This document shows positions 14,936-22,251 of a DNA stretch of 38,646 bases, one piece after another. The notes beneath the pieces are model-generated. The model was not told the origin of the DNA, did not search any database, and was given only the letters and a program-made list of their open reading frames with translations. The DNA is from Streptomyces sp. DvalAA-14 (GTDB lineage Bacteria; Actinomycetota; Actinomycetes; Streptomycetales; Streptomycetaceae). Location: assembly GCF_900091855.1 (NCBI RefSeq), contig NZ_FMCH01000169.1:1-38646 (forward strand), written 5' to 3'. Position numbers and translations under genes: made by a program. How positions within the stretch are numbered: the stretch's first letter is position 1; each line of letters opens with the position of its first letter.

Positions 14936-17617
14936 TCACCGTCCGAGGCGTTGGAACTGCTGGCCGGTGAGCTTCGTCGACGGCCCGTGGTAGGCGGCGT
15001 TGAAGAGCATCCGCTGCTCGGACCGGTTCCAGGTGCGGAAGCCGATCTCGTTGCCGAAGGTGACGACCCAGCCGTCGCCGATCGTCCAGGACAGGCCGTT
15101 GACGGCCCCGTTGAGGCTCTCGCCCCCGATCAGCCAGCCGCTTTGCAACTGGTCGCCGCTGTCGGGGTACTTGGCCACCACCTCGACCGGATAGGTGCCG
15201 GTGTCGGTCAGTTGGTAGGCGTCGTCCGACACGAACCACACCGGGTTGTTCGCCGGCACGCCCCAGGCCACCGGGTTGGCGGTGTCGAACTCCTGGCTCA
15301 GCAGCGATCCCGGGCAGTAGAAGTCCGAGGAGGAGCCGCCGGGCAGCGCGGAGGTGATCGGCAGGCCGAACAGCGACTGGGCGGTGGCGGTTCCGCTGCC
15401 GTAGGTGACCAGCGTGCCGCCGCCGGTCACGAAGTCGTGCAGCTGGTTCCAGCCGGTGGTGCCGACACCGAACGCCCAGGCCCAGTCGGGCGGGTAGTTC
15501 TTCGGATTCAGCCCGCTGACGATGGAGTTCTTGCTGACCCCCTCCGGCATGATGATGGCGTCGTAGGTCCCGGCGAGGTCGGCGTAGTCGCTCGCCGACA
15601 CGACCGAGTACTCCACCCCGTACTGCTCGAACGTCCACATCAGCCAGCCGGACGGCATGTTGTCCGGCGGCTTGATCAGGCCGATCCTGGTGCCCGGCTT
15701 GAGCTGGGCGCCGGCCACCGGCGGCACCGCGCGGATCGCCGACACCGGGATGCCGGTGGCCTTCGAATTGTCCAACAGGAGCTGCCGGGCGGCCGGGGAC
15801 GGCGGGACGAGGAAGGTGCCGGCCGGGAAGGCGCGCCCGCCGTCGGTGAACGGGGCGGCGGCGCGGAAGGTGGGGATGTCCTGCTTCTGCAGCGCGGCGA
15901 CGATCCGGAACACCCCGTAGGACTCCGGCCCGAACGCGTACGCCCCGCCGCTCGGCGGTGCGGACGGGGTGGCGACCGCCGGGGGCTTGACCGAGGTCAA
16001 CTGCCGGGTGTCGGTGGCGAAGGGCGCGCTGATCAGGTCGGCCTCGAAGCCGAGCAGCATCGGCAGGGTCTGCGCGGTGGTGTCGTAGGGCCGCTGCGGC
16101 GGGCCACCGGGGTACTGCAGCAGCTGCGGGTAGTCCTGCACCTCCAGCAGCGTCTTGGCGAACCCGGCGTACGGCTGCTGCAGACGGATGACGTACGAGC
16201 CGGCGGGGTACTGCTTGCCGTCGGCGGTGAACGCGGTCTGCGCCTGGCCGATCTCCACCGCGCCGAGGTGGAAGATCTCCAGGGCGTCGAGGACCGCCTG
16301 CGGGTCGCGCTGCCCGGCGGGGATGACATAGGCGTACGGGCTGGTCCCGGTGACCGCCTTGACCCCGACGCGATAGGAGTTGTAGAGCCAGTTGTAGGTG
16401 TCGTAGGCGACCGTCTCCAGGCCCGAGTAGAAGGCCTGGGAGACCCAGTCGACGATGTTGCGCAGTGTCCAGGTGTTCGAGTCGTACGGCTCGATGAAGT
16501 TGATGTCGGTGGTCTGCTGGCCGAGCGGTTTCGTGCCCACCTGCGGATAGGCGAGGTTGGCGGCCGCCGCTGCCTCGGTCAGGATGCGCGCCGAGCCGTG
16601 GTAGACGCAGTACTGCCGGGACGGCGACCAGTAGTCGTACTCGGAGCCCCAGCCGTTGCCCTTCATGCCGGCCGCGGTCATGCCCCGCTGCATCGCCAGG
16701 CCCACCGTGTCGGTCTGCTGCACCAGGATGGTGTCGATGTTCGGGTCGTACGGCGACAGGTACGGCGGGGTGAACAGGCGCGGCGAGCCGGTACTGGCGC
16801 CGTGGGAGTCCTGGAACACCTGGGGGCGGTACTTGTTCAGGATCGAGACGTTGTACTTGCTCTCGACCTGGGTCAGCATGATCCAGTCGCGGTTGTCGTC
16901 GTGGCCGGTGTACTTGTTGTACAGGTCCGGGTAGGTGCGCGAGTAACTGGTGCCGGCCGTGGCGGCGAAGTAGTCGTTGACCAGGACGATGCCGTCCGGG
17001 TTCTGGCACGGCTGGAGCAGGATGACGAGGTTGTCGAGGATCTTCTCGATGTAGTCCGACTGCTCGGTGGCCAGCCGGTAGGCCCACTCGATGGCGGCCT
17101 GGGAGTTGCCGACCTCGGTCGAGTGGATCCCGGCCTGCGCGTAGTAGAACGGCTTGCCCTCGGTGGCCAGTTTCTTCGCCTCGGCCTCGGACAGCCCGCG
17201 CGGGTCGGCCAGCCGGGCGTTGGTGGCGACCAGCCGGTCCAGATCGCGCAGGTTCTTCGGCGAGCTGATCGTCAGCAGGATGTACGGATATCCCCGGGTG
17301 GTCTTGCCGATCTCCTCGTACGTCACCCGGTCGCTGCGGTCGGCGATCAGCTGGAAGTACGGGACCATCGTGCTCCACCGGGCCAGGAAGCCGTCGGTCC
17401 CGATCGCGGTCCCGAAGTACTCGGCCGGAGTCGGGATCCGCCCCTTGTGCTGCGGCCCGGCGGCCGGCTGCTCGTGGTCGGCGGCGGCCTGGGGTGCGGC
17501 CGGCGCCGCCGAGGCGGCGCCCGGGTGGATCACGGTCGCGGCCGCCCCGGCGCCGGCCGCCGCGGTGGTGCGAAGGAGCGTTCGGCGGGAAAGCCTTGAG
17601 TTCTCGCTGCTGGTCAT
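14936..17617 (-). CDS. Tat-exported M14 zinc carboxypeptidase with C-terminal glutamine-amidotransferase-like region
   Basis: This secreted peptidase of 893 residues is the first gene of the leftward amino acid operon. The N-terminus has the twin-arginine motif S-R-R-T-L-L (10-15), a hydrophobic Ala-rich stretch and cleavage near ASA-A (about 36-39). The M14 core shows zinc ligands His165 and Glu168 (GIHSTE) and His272 (QDSHGAS). It also has the substrate-carboxylate Asn-Arg (242-243 in DDNRDW) and a likely general base Glu348 in ARILTE. The second half, beyond the usual M14 length, has alternating strand/helix sequence (YDAIIMPEG, then GGGTLVTYG and SWTIGDGWVVTFGNE), resembling the class I amidotransferase-like domain found in large bacterial M14 proteins. 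It would release C-terminal amino acids from peptides outside the cell. The gap to the next gene is 73 bases. Confidence 0.9.
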   Translation of the reverse strand: MTSSENSRLSRRTLLRTTAAAGAGAAATVIHPGAASAAPAAPQAAADHEQPAAGPQHKGRIPTPAEYFGTAIGTDGFLARWSTMVPYFQLIADRSDRVTYEEIGKTTRGYPYILLTISSPKNLRDLDRLVATNARLADPRGLSEAEAKKLATEGKPFYYAQAGIHSTEVGNSQAAIEWAYRLATEQSDYIEKILDNLVILLQPCQNPDGIVLVNDYFAATAGTSYSRTYPDLYNKYTGHDDNRDWIMLTQVESKYNVSILNKYRPQVFQDSHGASTGSPRLFTPPYLSPYDPNIDTILVQQTDTVGLAMQRGMTAAGMKGNGWGSEYDYWSPSRQYCVYHGSARILTEAAAAANLAYPQVGTKPLGQQTTDINFIEPYDSNTWTLRNIVDWVSQAFYSGLETVAYDTYNWLYNSYRVGVKAVTGTSPYAYVIPAGQRDPQAVLDALEIFHLGAVEIGQAQTAFTADGKQYPAGSYVIRLQQPYAGFAKTLLEVQDYPQLLQYPGGPPQRPYDTTAQTLPMLLGFEADLISAPFATDTRQLTSVKPPAVATPSAPPSGGAYAFGPESYGVFRIVAALQKQDIPTFRAAAPFTDGGRAFPAGTFLVPPSPAARQLLLDNSKATGIPVSAIRAVPPVAGAQLKPGTRIGLIKPPDNMPSGWLMWTFEQYGVEYSVVSASDYADLAGTYDAIIMPEGVSKNSIVSGLNPKNYPPDWAWAFGVGTTGWNQLHDFVTGGGTLVTYGSGTATAQSLFGLPITSALPGGSSSDFYCPGSLLSQEFDTANPVAWGVPANNPVWFVSDDAYQLTDTGTYPVEVVAKYPDSGDQLQSGWLIGGESLNGAVNGLSWTIGDGWVVTFGNEIGFRTWNRSEQRMLFNAAYHGPSTKLTGQQFQRLGR

Positions 17618-17829
17618 CTACCGACATCGCCTTTCACGGTCCGACAGGGCCGGGCCGTTGTCCTCGCGGAGGCGGGTGGACCGTCGCCGCTGGCCTGCGG
17701 GGTGTCGTTCAACGCCGTCCGTGGCGCGACGCTGCGCCACGATGGTTGCCGCGATGCCCGGGTGCCGCGCGCTGCTGTCGGGCGGGCCCGCGTGATCCGC
17801 GGGCGCCCCCGACCCGGGCGATGGAAACC

Positions 17830-17872
17830 TTGCGTGCAACGCAATCTGCCAGCCCGTAGCGAGGGAGGGCAA
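17830..17872 (-). promoter_or_regulatory. Predicted promoter and GntR-type operator of the M14/amino acid transport operon
   Basis: Reading leftward, TTGCCC (17872-17867), an 18-base spacer and CAGATT (17848-17843) form a reasonable vegetative -35/-10 pair. Overlapping the end of the -10 and covering the expected start point is the perfect palindrome TTGCGT-GCA-ACGCAA (17830-17844). Its core, GT-N3-AC, is the spacing bound by FadR-subfamily GntR regulators, and the operon ends with such a regulator. That this regulator binds here is inference. The leader to the peptidase start codon would be about 220 bases. Confidence 0.6.
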
Positions 17873-17978
17873 CGGTTCCATCTTGGATTTAATATTAAAA
17901 GCGTGTTGCATCGTGCCTGGCTGGGGCGGTGACAGCGCGGTACGTGGGGGAGCGCAACCGGCCTTCGGCGAGGCGTTA

Positions 17979-17993
17979 CTGACGCAGCGTCAG
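17979..17993. promoter_or_regulatory. Perfect 15-base palindrome, TetR-like operator candidate
   Basis: CTGACGC-A-GCGTCAG is a perfect 7+1+7 palindrome, of the TGACG-N3-CGTCA kind bound by many actinobacterial TetR regulators. On the + strand it is followed by CTTTTT, so a small rho-independent terminator is an alternative, but there is no rightward gene ahead of it. No regulator gene is adjacent. Confidence 0.4.
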
Positions 17994-18166
17994 CTTTTTG
18001 GCCCGGGCCGGCGGGTCGGCATGCAGGCGCCGATCGGTTTCGGCCGGCGCCCGCGGGGTCCGCCTGCGGGACGCCTTGCCCGCGACAGCCAGCAGCGCCG
18101 ACTCCAGCTCCAGCACGTTGCTCAAGCTGGAGCGGCACAAGCCCGCGGCGGACTCTCCCGGCAAAA

Positions 18167-18209
18167 GGCGGGCGCCGCCCGACCCCCTGGGGGGTGGGCG
18201 GCGCCCGCC
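18167..18209 (-). terminator. Strong intrinsic terminator of the small hydrophobic protein gene
   Basis: A 14-base arm (18167-18180) pairs perfectly with 18196-18209, and the stem continues with ACCCCC/GGGGGT inside, leaving a two-base loop and a single bulged G at 18181. On the leftward transcript it is followed by TTTTGC. It lies 20 bases after the stop codon of the gene at 18230-18400. Confidence 0.85.
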
Positions 18210-18229
18210 GTTCGGTCTCGGTGCCGGTG

Positions 18230-18400
18230 CTACCAGCGGTACCAACGGCCCCGGCTGCCGCTGGAGTGGGTGCCGCGTACGACAAAGCCCAGCACCCATA
18301 CGACGAGTACCACGACGGCGATCCACCACAGAAGGTGGAGCGCGAATCCCGCGCCGAAGAGAATCAGCGCCAGCAGAAGAACAACGAGCAACGGTCCCAT
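18230..18400 (-). CDS. Small hydrophobic membrane protein
   Basis: The 56-residue product consists of two closely spaced hydrophobic segments (MGPLLVVLLLALILFGAGF and LLWWIAVVVLVVWVLGFVV) and a short basic tail rich in Arg, Ser, Trp and Tyr (ending RGRWYRW). This matches a common Streptomyces family annotated only as hydrophobic protein. Its function is not known to me; the layout suggests a membrane hairpin with the tail in the cytosol. The ATG at 18400 is chosen because GGAGG precedes it by nine bases. The frame is open to 18466 without a better start. It is monocistronic, with a clear terminator. Confidence 0.75.
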   Translation of the reverse strand: MGPLLVVLLLALILFGAGFALHLLWWIAVVVLVVWVLGFVVRGTHSSGSRGRWYRW

Positions 18401-18566
18401 GATTATCAGCCTCCAAGAAGGCGTGTGCCCCGGATGGGAACGCTCATGCGAACCATCGGTCGCCACCGTCCGGGCGACCCGGAGTGCTTCCGCCCCTGGT
18501 CTCTTCCGACCTCCGGCTCGGCGTGCGGACCCGGGGCGGACGGACCCGGGAAGGACGCGGGCGCTG

Positions 18567-19346
18567 CTACCAGTCGAGCGTGATCGGTACGAAGGGAGCG
18601 TCTTCCGGCGCCGCTTTGCGGGCCTCCAGGGCGACCCTGGCGGGTGCGCCCACCGGGATGCGCAGCGGGGGATCGGGGTGCTCGACCGCGTCGGCGACCG
18701 CGGCGGCCATCTCCTCCGGGGTGATGGGCTCGAAGATGGAGGTGCCGCGCAGCGCGCCGAACTGCTGGAACAAAGGGGTGTACGGGTCGTTCTCGGTGAA
18801 GAAGGACTTGGCGCGTTCGGCGCCGCCGGACGACACGGTGCTCGGCTGGAGGATGGTCACCTTGACGCCGAAATGGCCCGCCTCGACCGCGAGCGTCTCG
18901 GCGAACGCCTCGAGGGCCCACTTGCTGGCGGCGTAGGGGCCGATGATCGGCACGACGAGCCGGCCCTGAATGCTGGAGACGAAGACCAGCCGGCCCGCGC
19001 CCCGTTCGCGCATGGCCGGCAGCACGCCCTGCGCCACCCGCAGGGGGCCGAAGGTGTTGAGCCGGAAAAGGGCCTCGACCTCGGACAGCGGCACGTTCTC
19101 CAGCGACGCGCGGATCGTCGCGCCGGCGTTGCTCACCAGCACGTCGATCTCCCCGGCGTCACGCAGGGCGTCGTCGACACTCTGCTGATCGGTGACGTCC
19201 AGGCGCAGTCGCCGGTCGACGGGGAGATCGTCGAGGTCTTCGGGTCGGCGGGCGGTGGCCACGACCCGGTGGCCGCGGGCGGCGAGTTCGATCGCGGTGG
19301 CCCGGCCGATGCCCTTGGAGGCGCCGGTGATGAGCACGGACGTCAT
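18567..19346 (-). CDS. Short-chain dehydrogenase/reductase (SDR)
   Basis: This 259-residue cytosolic NAD(P)-dependent oxidoreductase is a classical SDR. The cofactor motif is TGASKGIG (7-14), the NAG motif is at 73-75, the catalytic Ser is about 125 in FVSSIQG, and the catalytic Tyr138 and Lys142 lie in YAASK. Arg/Ala/Arg after the second strand (TARRPEDL) suggests NADP preference. The ATG at 19346 follows AGGAG by six bases; the frame is open to 19391 but starts less well there. The substrate is not predictable. A perfect palindrome lies about 135 bases upstream, facing a truncated TetR-like start, so the gene was probably under divergent TetR control that now looks lost. Confidence 0.9.
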   Translation of the reverse strand: MTSVLITGASKGIGRATAIELAARGHRVVATARRPEDLDDLPVDRRLRLDVTDQQSVDDALRDAGEIDVLVSNAGATIRASLENVPLSEVEALFRLNTFGPLRVAQGVLPAMRERGAGRLVFVSSIQGRLVVPIIGPYAASKWALEAFAETLAVEAGHFGVKVTILQPSTVSSGGAERAKSFFTENDPYTPLFQQFGALRGTSIFEPITPEEMAAAVADAVEHPDPPLRIPVGAPARVALEARKAAPEDAPFVPITLDW

Positions 19347-19469
19347 GTCGGTCTCCTGTCTGGGTGGTGCGGCGGAAGCGGCGGCGCACATCGTCGGCTG
19401 ACCGCCCTGCTTCCGTGGAGTGCGGGATGAGGGGAGTCGCTGTCGCGGACCCGGCTCCGCCGAGCGGGT

Positions 19470-19495
19470 TCGCTAGTTGATTCGATTTTCGAATC
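19470..19495. promoter_or_regulatory. TetR-type operator between the SDR gene and a TetR remnant
   Basis: GATTCGA-TTT-TCGAATC (19479-19495) is a perfect 7+3+7 inverted repeat. For the leftward SDR transcript a TAGCGA -10-like hexamer (complement of 19470-19475) lies directly beside it, putting the palindrome in the promoter spacer, a typical repressor position. A partial copy, GAATCGACC, recurs at about 19536. Symmetry, length and divergent placement fit a TetR operator. Confidence 0.6.
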
Positions 19496-19520
19496 GACCC
19501 ACCATCGGTACCGTAGCAAA

Positions 19521-19570
19521 GTGAGTCGGAAAAGCGAATCGACCAGGCCGGGAGGTCCCCGGCGGACCCC
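19521..19570 (+). pseudogene. Remnant of a TetR-family regulator gene (first codons only)
   Basis: A GTG at 19521 opens a frame reading SRKSESTRPGGPRRTPVR. The S-R-x-S-E-S-T-R-P-G-G-R stretch is the usual N-terminal arm of a large group of actinobacterial TetR regulators, just before the helix-turn-helix. After about 15 codons the resemblance stops. No HTH follows, and the frame runs out of phase into the rsbQ gene at 19601. Together with the operator just upstream and the divergent SDR gene, this looks like the stub left when the body of a divergent repressor gene was deleted. The call rests on a short match, so chance cannot be excluded. Confidence 0.5.
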
Positions 19571-19600
19571 GGTCCGCCGGGCAAAGCAATCCGTGCGACC

Positions 19601-20419
19601 ATGCCCGCTATGGACGCGGTGGGCAGGAACAACGTGCGGGTCGTCGGTCGGCCCGACGGACCGGTGGTCGTATTGGCCCACGGCTTCGGCTGCGATCAGA
19701 ACATGTGGCGTCTCGTGCTGCCGGTGCTGGCCGAGAGCTTCCGGGTGGTGCTCTTCGACTATGTGGGCTCGGGCCGCTCCGACCCGTCCGCCTGGGACCG
19801 CCGGCGCTACGCGTCGCTGGACGGATACGCCGCCGATGTGCTCGACATCTGCGCCGAGCTCGAACTGACCGACGTGGTCTTCGTGGGCCACTCGGTCAGC
19901 GCGATGGTCGGGGTGCTCGCCGCGGCCCGGCAGCCGCAGCGGTTCGCCAGACTGGTGATGGTCGCCCCTTCTCCCTGCTACATCGACGACCCGCTGACCG
20001 GCTACACCGGCGGGTTCAGCGCCGAAGACATCGATGAGCTGCTGGAGTCGCTGGATTCCAACTATCTGGGCTGGTCCGCGGCGATGGCGCCGGTGATCAT
20101 GGGAAACCTGGAGCGTCCCGAGCTGGGGCAGGAGCTGACCAACAGCTTCTGCGCCACCGATCCGGGCATGGCCGCGGTGTTCGCGCGCACGACGTTCCTG
20201 TCCGACTCCCGGGCCGAGCTGGCCCTGGTCACGGTGCCCACCTTGGTGCTGGAGTGCGCCCAGGACGTGATCGCGCCTCCGCAGGTCGGCGCGTACGTGC
20301 ACGCCGCGATCCCGGGCAGCCGCCTGGTCACCCTGGACGCGACCGGCCACTGCCCGCAGCTGAGCGCCCCCGAAGCCACCGTCCAGGAGATCGCCGCGTT
20401 CGCCGGGGCCGCCCGGTGA
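19601..20419 (+). CDS. rsbQ: RsbQ-like alpha/beta hydrolase, energy-stress signalling
   Basis: This 272-residue cytosolic alpha/beta hydrolase closely follows the pattern of Bacillus subtilis RsbQ, which produces or handles a small hydrophobic signal needed to activate the PAS phosphatase RsbP. Shared landmarks are RNNV near the start, AHGFGCDQNMW, LFDYVGSGRSD, the nucleophile elbow GHSVS with Ser98, VAPSPCYIDDP, the catalytic Asp222 in CAQDVIAP and His250 in GHCPQLS. An alternative ATG at 19610 is three codons downstream; neither has a strong ribosome-binding site. The stop codon overlaps the start of the phosphatase gene by one base (TGATG), as expected for a functional RsbQ-RsbP pair. Confidence 0.93.
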   Translation: MPAMDAVGRNNVRVVGRPDGPVVVLAHGFGCDQNMWRLVLPVLAESFRVVLFDYVGSGRSDPSAWDRRRYASLDGYAADVLDICAELELTDVVFVGHSVSAMVGVLAAARQPQRFARLVMVAPSPCYIDDPLTGYTGGFSAEDIDELLESLDSNYLGWSAAMAPVIMGNLERPELGQELTNSFCATDPGMAAVFARTTFLSDSRAELALVTVPTLVLECAQDVIAPPQVGAYVHAAIPGSRLVTLDATGHCPQLSAPEATVQEIAAFAGAAR

Positions 20420-21774
20420 TGTGCGGCGCCGCCGGAGGCGACCCCGACCAGGGCGCCGGTGGCGGCGCCGCCACCGGCGGCGCCCACGGTGAGGACGAGG
20501 ACGAGACGGACGGGGACGAGACGGAGCTGGCGCGGTTCTCCGCCCTCCTGGAGGACAGCGCCGAGGACCTGTACGACAACGCGCCCTGCGGCTACCTGTC
20601 CACGCTGATGGACGGCCGCATCGCCAAGGTCAACACCACCCTGCTGAACTGGCTCGGCTACTCCCGCACCCAACTGGTCGGCCGCAGACGTTTCGCCGAC
20701 CTGCTCACCGTGGGCGGCAAGCTCTACCACGAGACGCACTTCGCGCCGCTGCTGGCGATGCAGGGCCAGGTCTCGGGCGTCGCCCTGGAACTCAAGGGCG
20801 CCGACGGCAGCCGGCTGCCGGTCCTGGTGACCTCGGTGGTCAAGACCGGCACCGACGGGCAGCCGCTGCTGATCCGCACCACACTCTTCGACGCCCGCGA
20901 CCGCCGCGCCTACGAGCAGGAATTGCTGCGCGCCCGCAAGGAAGCCGAACTGGCCCGCGCCGAGGCCGAGGCCGCCCGCCAGGCCGCCGAGAGCGAACGC
21001 GCCCGGCTGCACCAGGTCGTGGCCATCCTGCGGAACAGCCTGCTGCCGCCCCGGCTGCCGCGGATCCCCGGTGTCCAGGCCGCCGCCTACTACCACCCCG
21101 CGTCCGTGGACCAACTCGGCGGCGACTTCTACGACCTGTTCGAACTCGGCGGGGGACGCTGGGGCTTCTTCCTCGGTGACGTGTGCGGCAAGGGCCCGGA
21201 GGCCGCCGCGGTCACCTCCCTGATCCGCTACACCCTGCGCGCCGCGGTCCTGCACGCCGGCGACCCCGCCGCGGCCCTGGACCTGCTCAACACCGCGCTG
21301 CACGAGCGCTACAGCGGCAAATACCCGCGCTACTGCACCACCGTGGCCGGCACCCTCACCGCCCACGGCGACACCTTCGACATCACGGTCGCCAGCGGCG
21401 GCCACCCTCCGGCGCTGCTGCTGCGCGCCGACGGCAGCACGGAATTCCTGCACACCCCCGGCGGCATGCTCATCGGCATCATGCCCAGCCCGCACATCAC
21501 CACCGCGACCACCGTGCTGCGGCCCGGCGACACCCTGCTGCTCTACACCGACGGCCTCACCGAAGCCCGGACCACCGCCGGTCCGCGCTACAGCGAGGAC
21601 GACCTGCACGCCTTCGCCCGGGACCTGGCCCCGGCAGGTGCTCAGCAGACGATCACCGCGCTGACCGCCCTGCTGGAGAGCTTCGGAGCGGGACTCGACG
21701 ACGACACCGCCCTGCTCACCCTCGGCATCCCCGCCCCCGCCTCAGCCCCGGACACGGACACCGAAGCCGCATGA
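20419..21774 (+). CDS. rsbP: RsbP-like PAS-PP2C phosphatase
   Basis: This 451-residue cytosolic regulator has the same domain order as B. subtilis RsbP. An acidic, Gly-rich N-terminus (1-40) is followed by a PAS sensor (about 45-160, with NAPCGYLSTLMDGRIAKVN and LNWLGYSR) and a charged coiled coil (about 163-200, ARKEAELARAEAEAARQ). A SpoIIE/PP2C phosphatase (about 210-445) completes it, with metal residues in GGDFYD (Asp236) and GDVCGKG (Asp254), then SGGHPPALL, LLLYTDGLTEAR and DDDTALL. In the known pathway, RsbP activated through RsbQ dephosphorylates the anti-sigma antagonist RsbV. It overlaps rsbQ by one base upstream and the STAS gene by four bases downstream, so all three should be made together. 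The frame is open upstream inside rsbQ but only as shadow. Confidence 0.93.
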   Translation: MCGAAGGDPDQGAGGGAATGGAHGEDEDETDGDETELARFSALLEDSAEDLYDNAPCGYLSTLMDGRIAKVNTTLLNWLGYSRTQLVGRRRFADLLTVGGKLYHETHFAPLLAMQGQVSGVALELKGADGSRLPVLVTSVVKTGTDGQPLLIRTTLFDARDRRAYEQELLRARKEAELARAEAEAARQAAESERARLHQVVAILRNSLLPPRLPRIPGVQAAAYYHPASVDQLGGDFYDLFELGGGRWGFFLGDVCGKGPEAAAVTSLIRYTLRAAVLHAGDPAAALDLLNTALHERYSGKYPRYCTTVAGTLTAHGDTFDITVASGGHPPALLLRADGSTEFLHTPGGMLIGIMPSPHITTATTVLRPGDTLLLYTDGLTEARTTAGPRYSEDDLHAFARDLAPAGAQQTITALTALLESFGAGLDDDTALLTLGIPAPASAPDTDTEAA

Positions 21775-22103
21775 TGACCGCGCTGATCCTCACCACCCGC
21801 GCCACGGCCGAGGGAGCGGTGCTGGCCGTGGCCGGCGACCTCGACCACGAGAGCGCCGACCGGTTCCGGGCCGCCGCGGACACGGTCACCCTGGAGCCCG
21901 GCCAGCTGCTGACCGTCGACCTGGCCGCCCTGACCTTCTGCGACTCGACCGGCATCACCGCACTCATCGCCGCCCGCAACCACACGCAGGCCCAAGACGC
22001 CGGCATCGTCCTGACCGGCGTGCCCGCCGCCACCCTCCGCATCCTGCGCATGCTCGGCCTCGACCAGATCTTCTCCATCCACCCCGCCCCCGAGCCCGGC
22101 TAG
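21771..22103 (+). CDS. STAS-domain anti-anti-sigma factor (RsbV-like)
   Basis: This 110-residue single-domain STAS protein is the expected substrate of the phosphatase encoded before it. It shows the first strand pair (TRATAEGAVLAVAGDLDHES), the LLTVDLAALTFCDSTGITALI core with the phosphorylatable serine Ser59 in D-S-T-G-I, and the final helix TLRILRMLGLDQIFSIHP. Dephosphorylated STAS proteins bind anti-sigma kinases and free a sigma factor. The ATG at 21771 overlaps the rsbP stop as ATGA; a second ATG follows immediately at 21774. Neither the kinase nor the sigma factor is in the window, so the partners must be elsewhere. Confidence 0.93.
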   Translation: MMTALILTTRATAEGAVLAVAGDLDHESADRFRAAADTVTLEPGQLLTVDLAALTFCDSTGITALIAARNHTQAQDAGIVLTGVPAATLRILRMLGLDQIFSIHPAPEPG

Positions 22104-22251
22104 GCCGTCGCCCGCCCACGCCGCCGGCCCGGGGGCGTACGACGGCCCGCCGTGCCGCGCGGTGCGGAAATATCATTCACTGTCCCAAAAAGGGCACACC
22201 CGCAATGTTTTGATCGTAGATTGTGCGGAGCGGTGGGGGACGGGGGACGCC

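Larger units (their letters stand above)
17618..18166. other. Long palindrome-rich intergenic region upstream of the M14 peptidase operon
   Basis: About 550 bases contain no gene I can support. They hold the predicted operon promoter and operator (17830-17872), a perfect AT-only palindrome TTTAATATTAAA at 17888-17899, a perfect palindrome CTGACGC-A-GCGTCAG at 17979-17993, and an eight-base hairpin GCTCCAGC/GCTGGAGC at 18107-18133. Open frames across it are Arg/Pro-rich and read as shadow. Confidence 0.6.

Noticed and set aside
14894-17599. 901-codon open frame on the + strand opposite the M14 peptidase
   Set aside because: It has no recognisable motifs and low-complexity composition, while the opposite strand has a Tat signal and all M14 zinc ligands.
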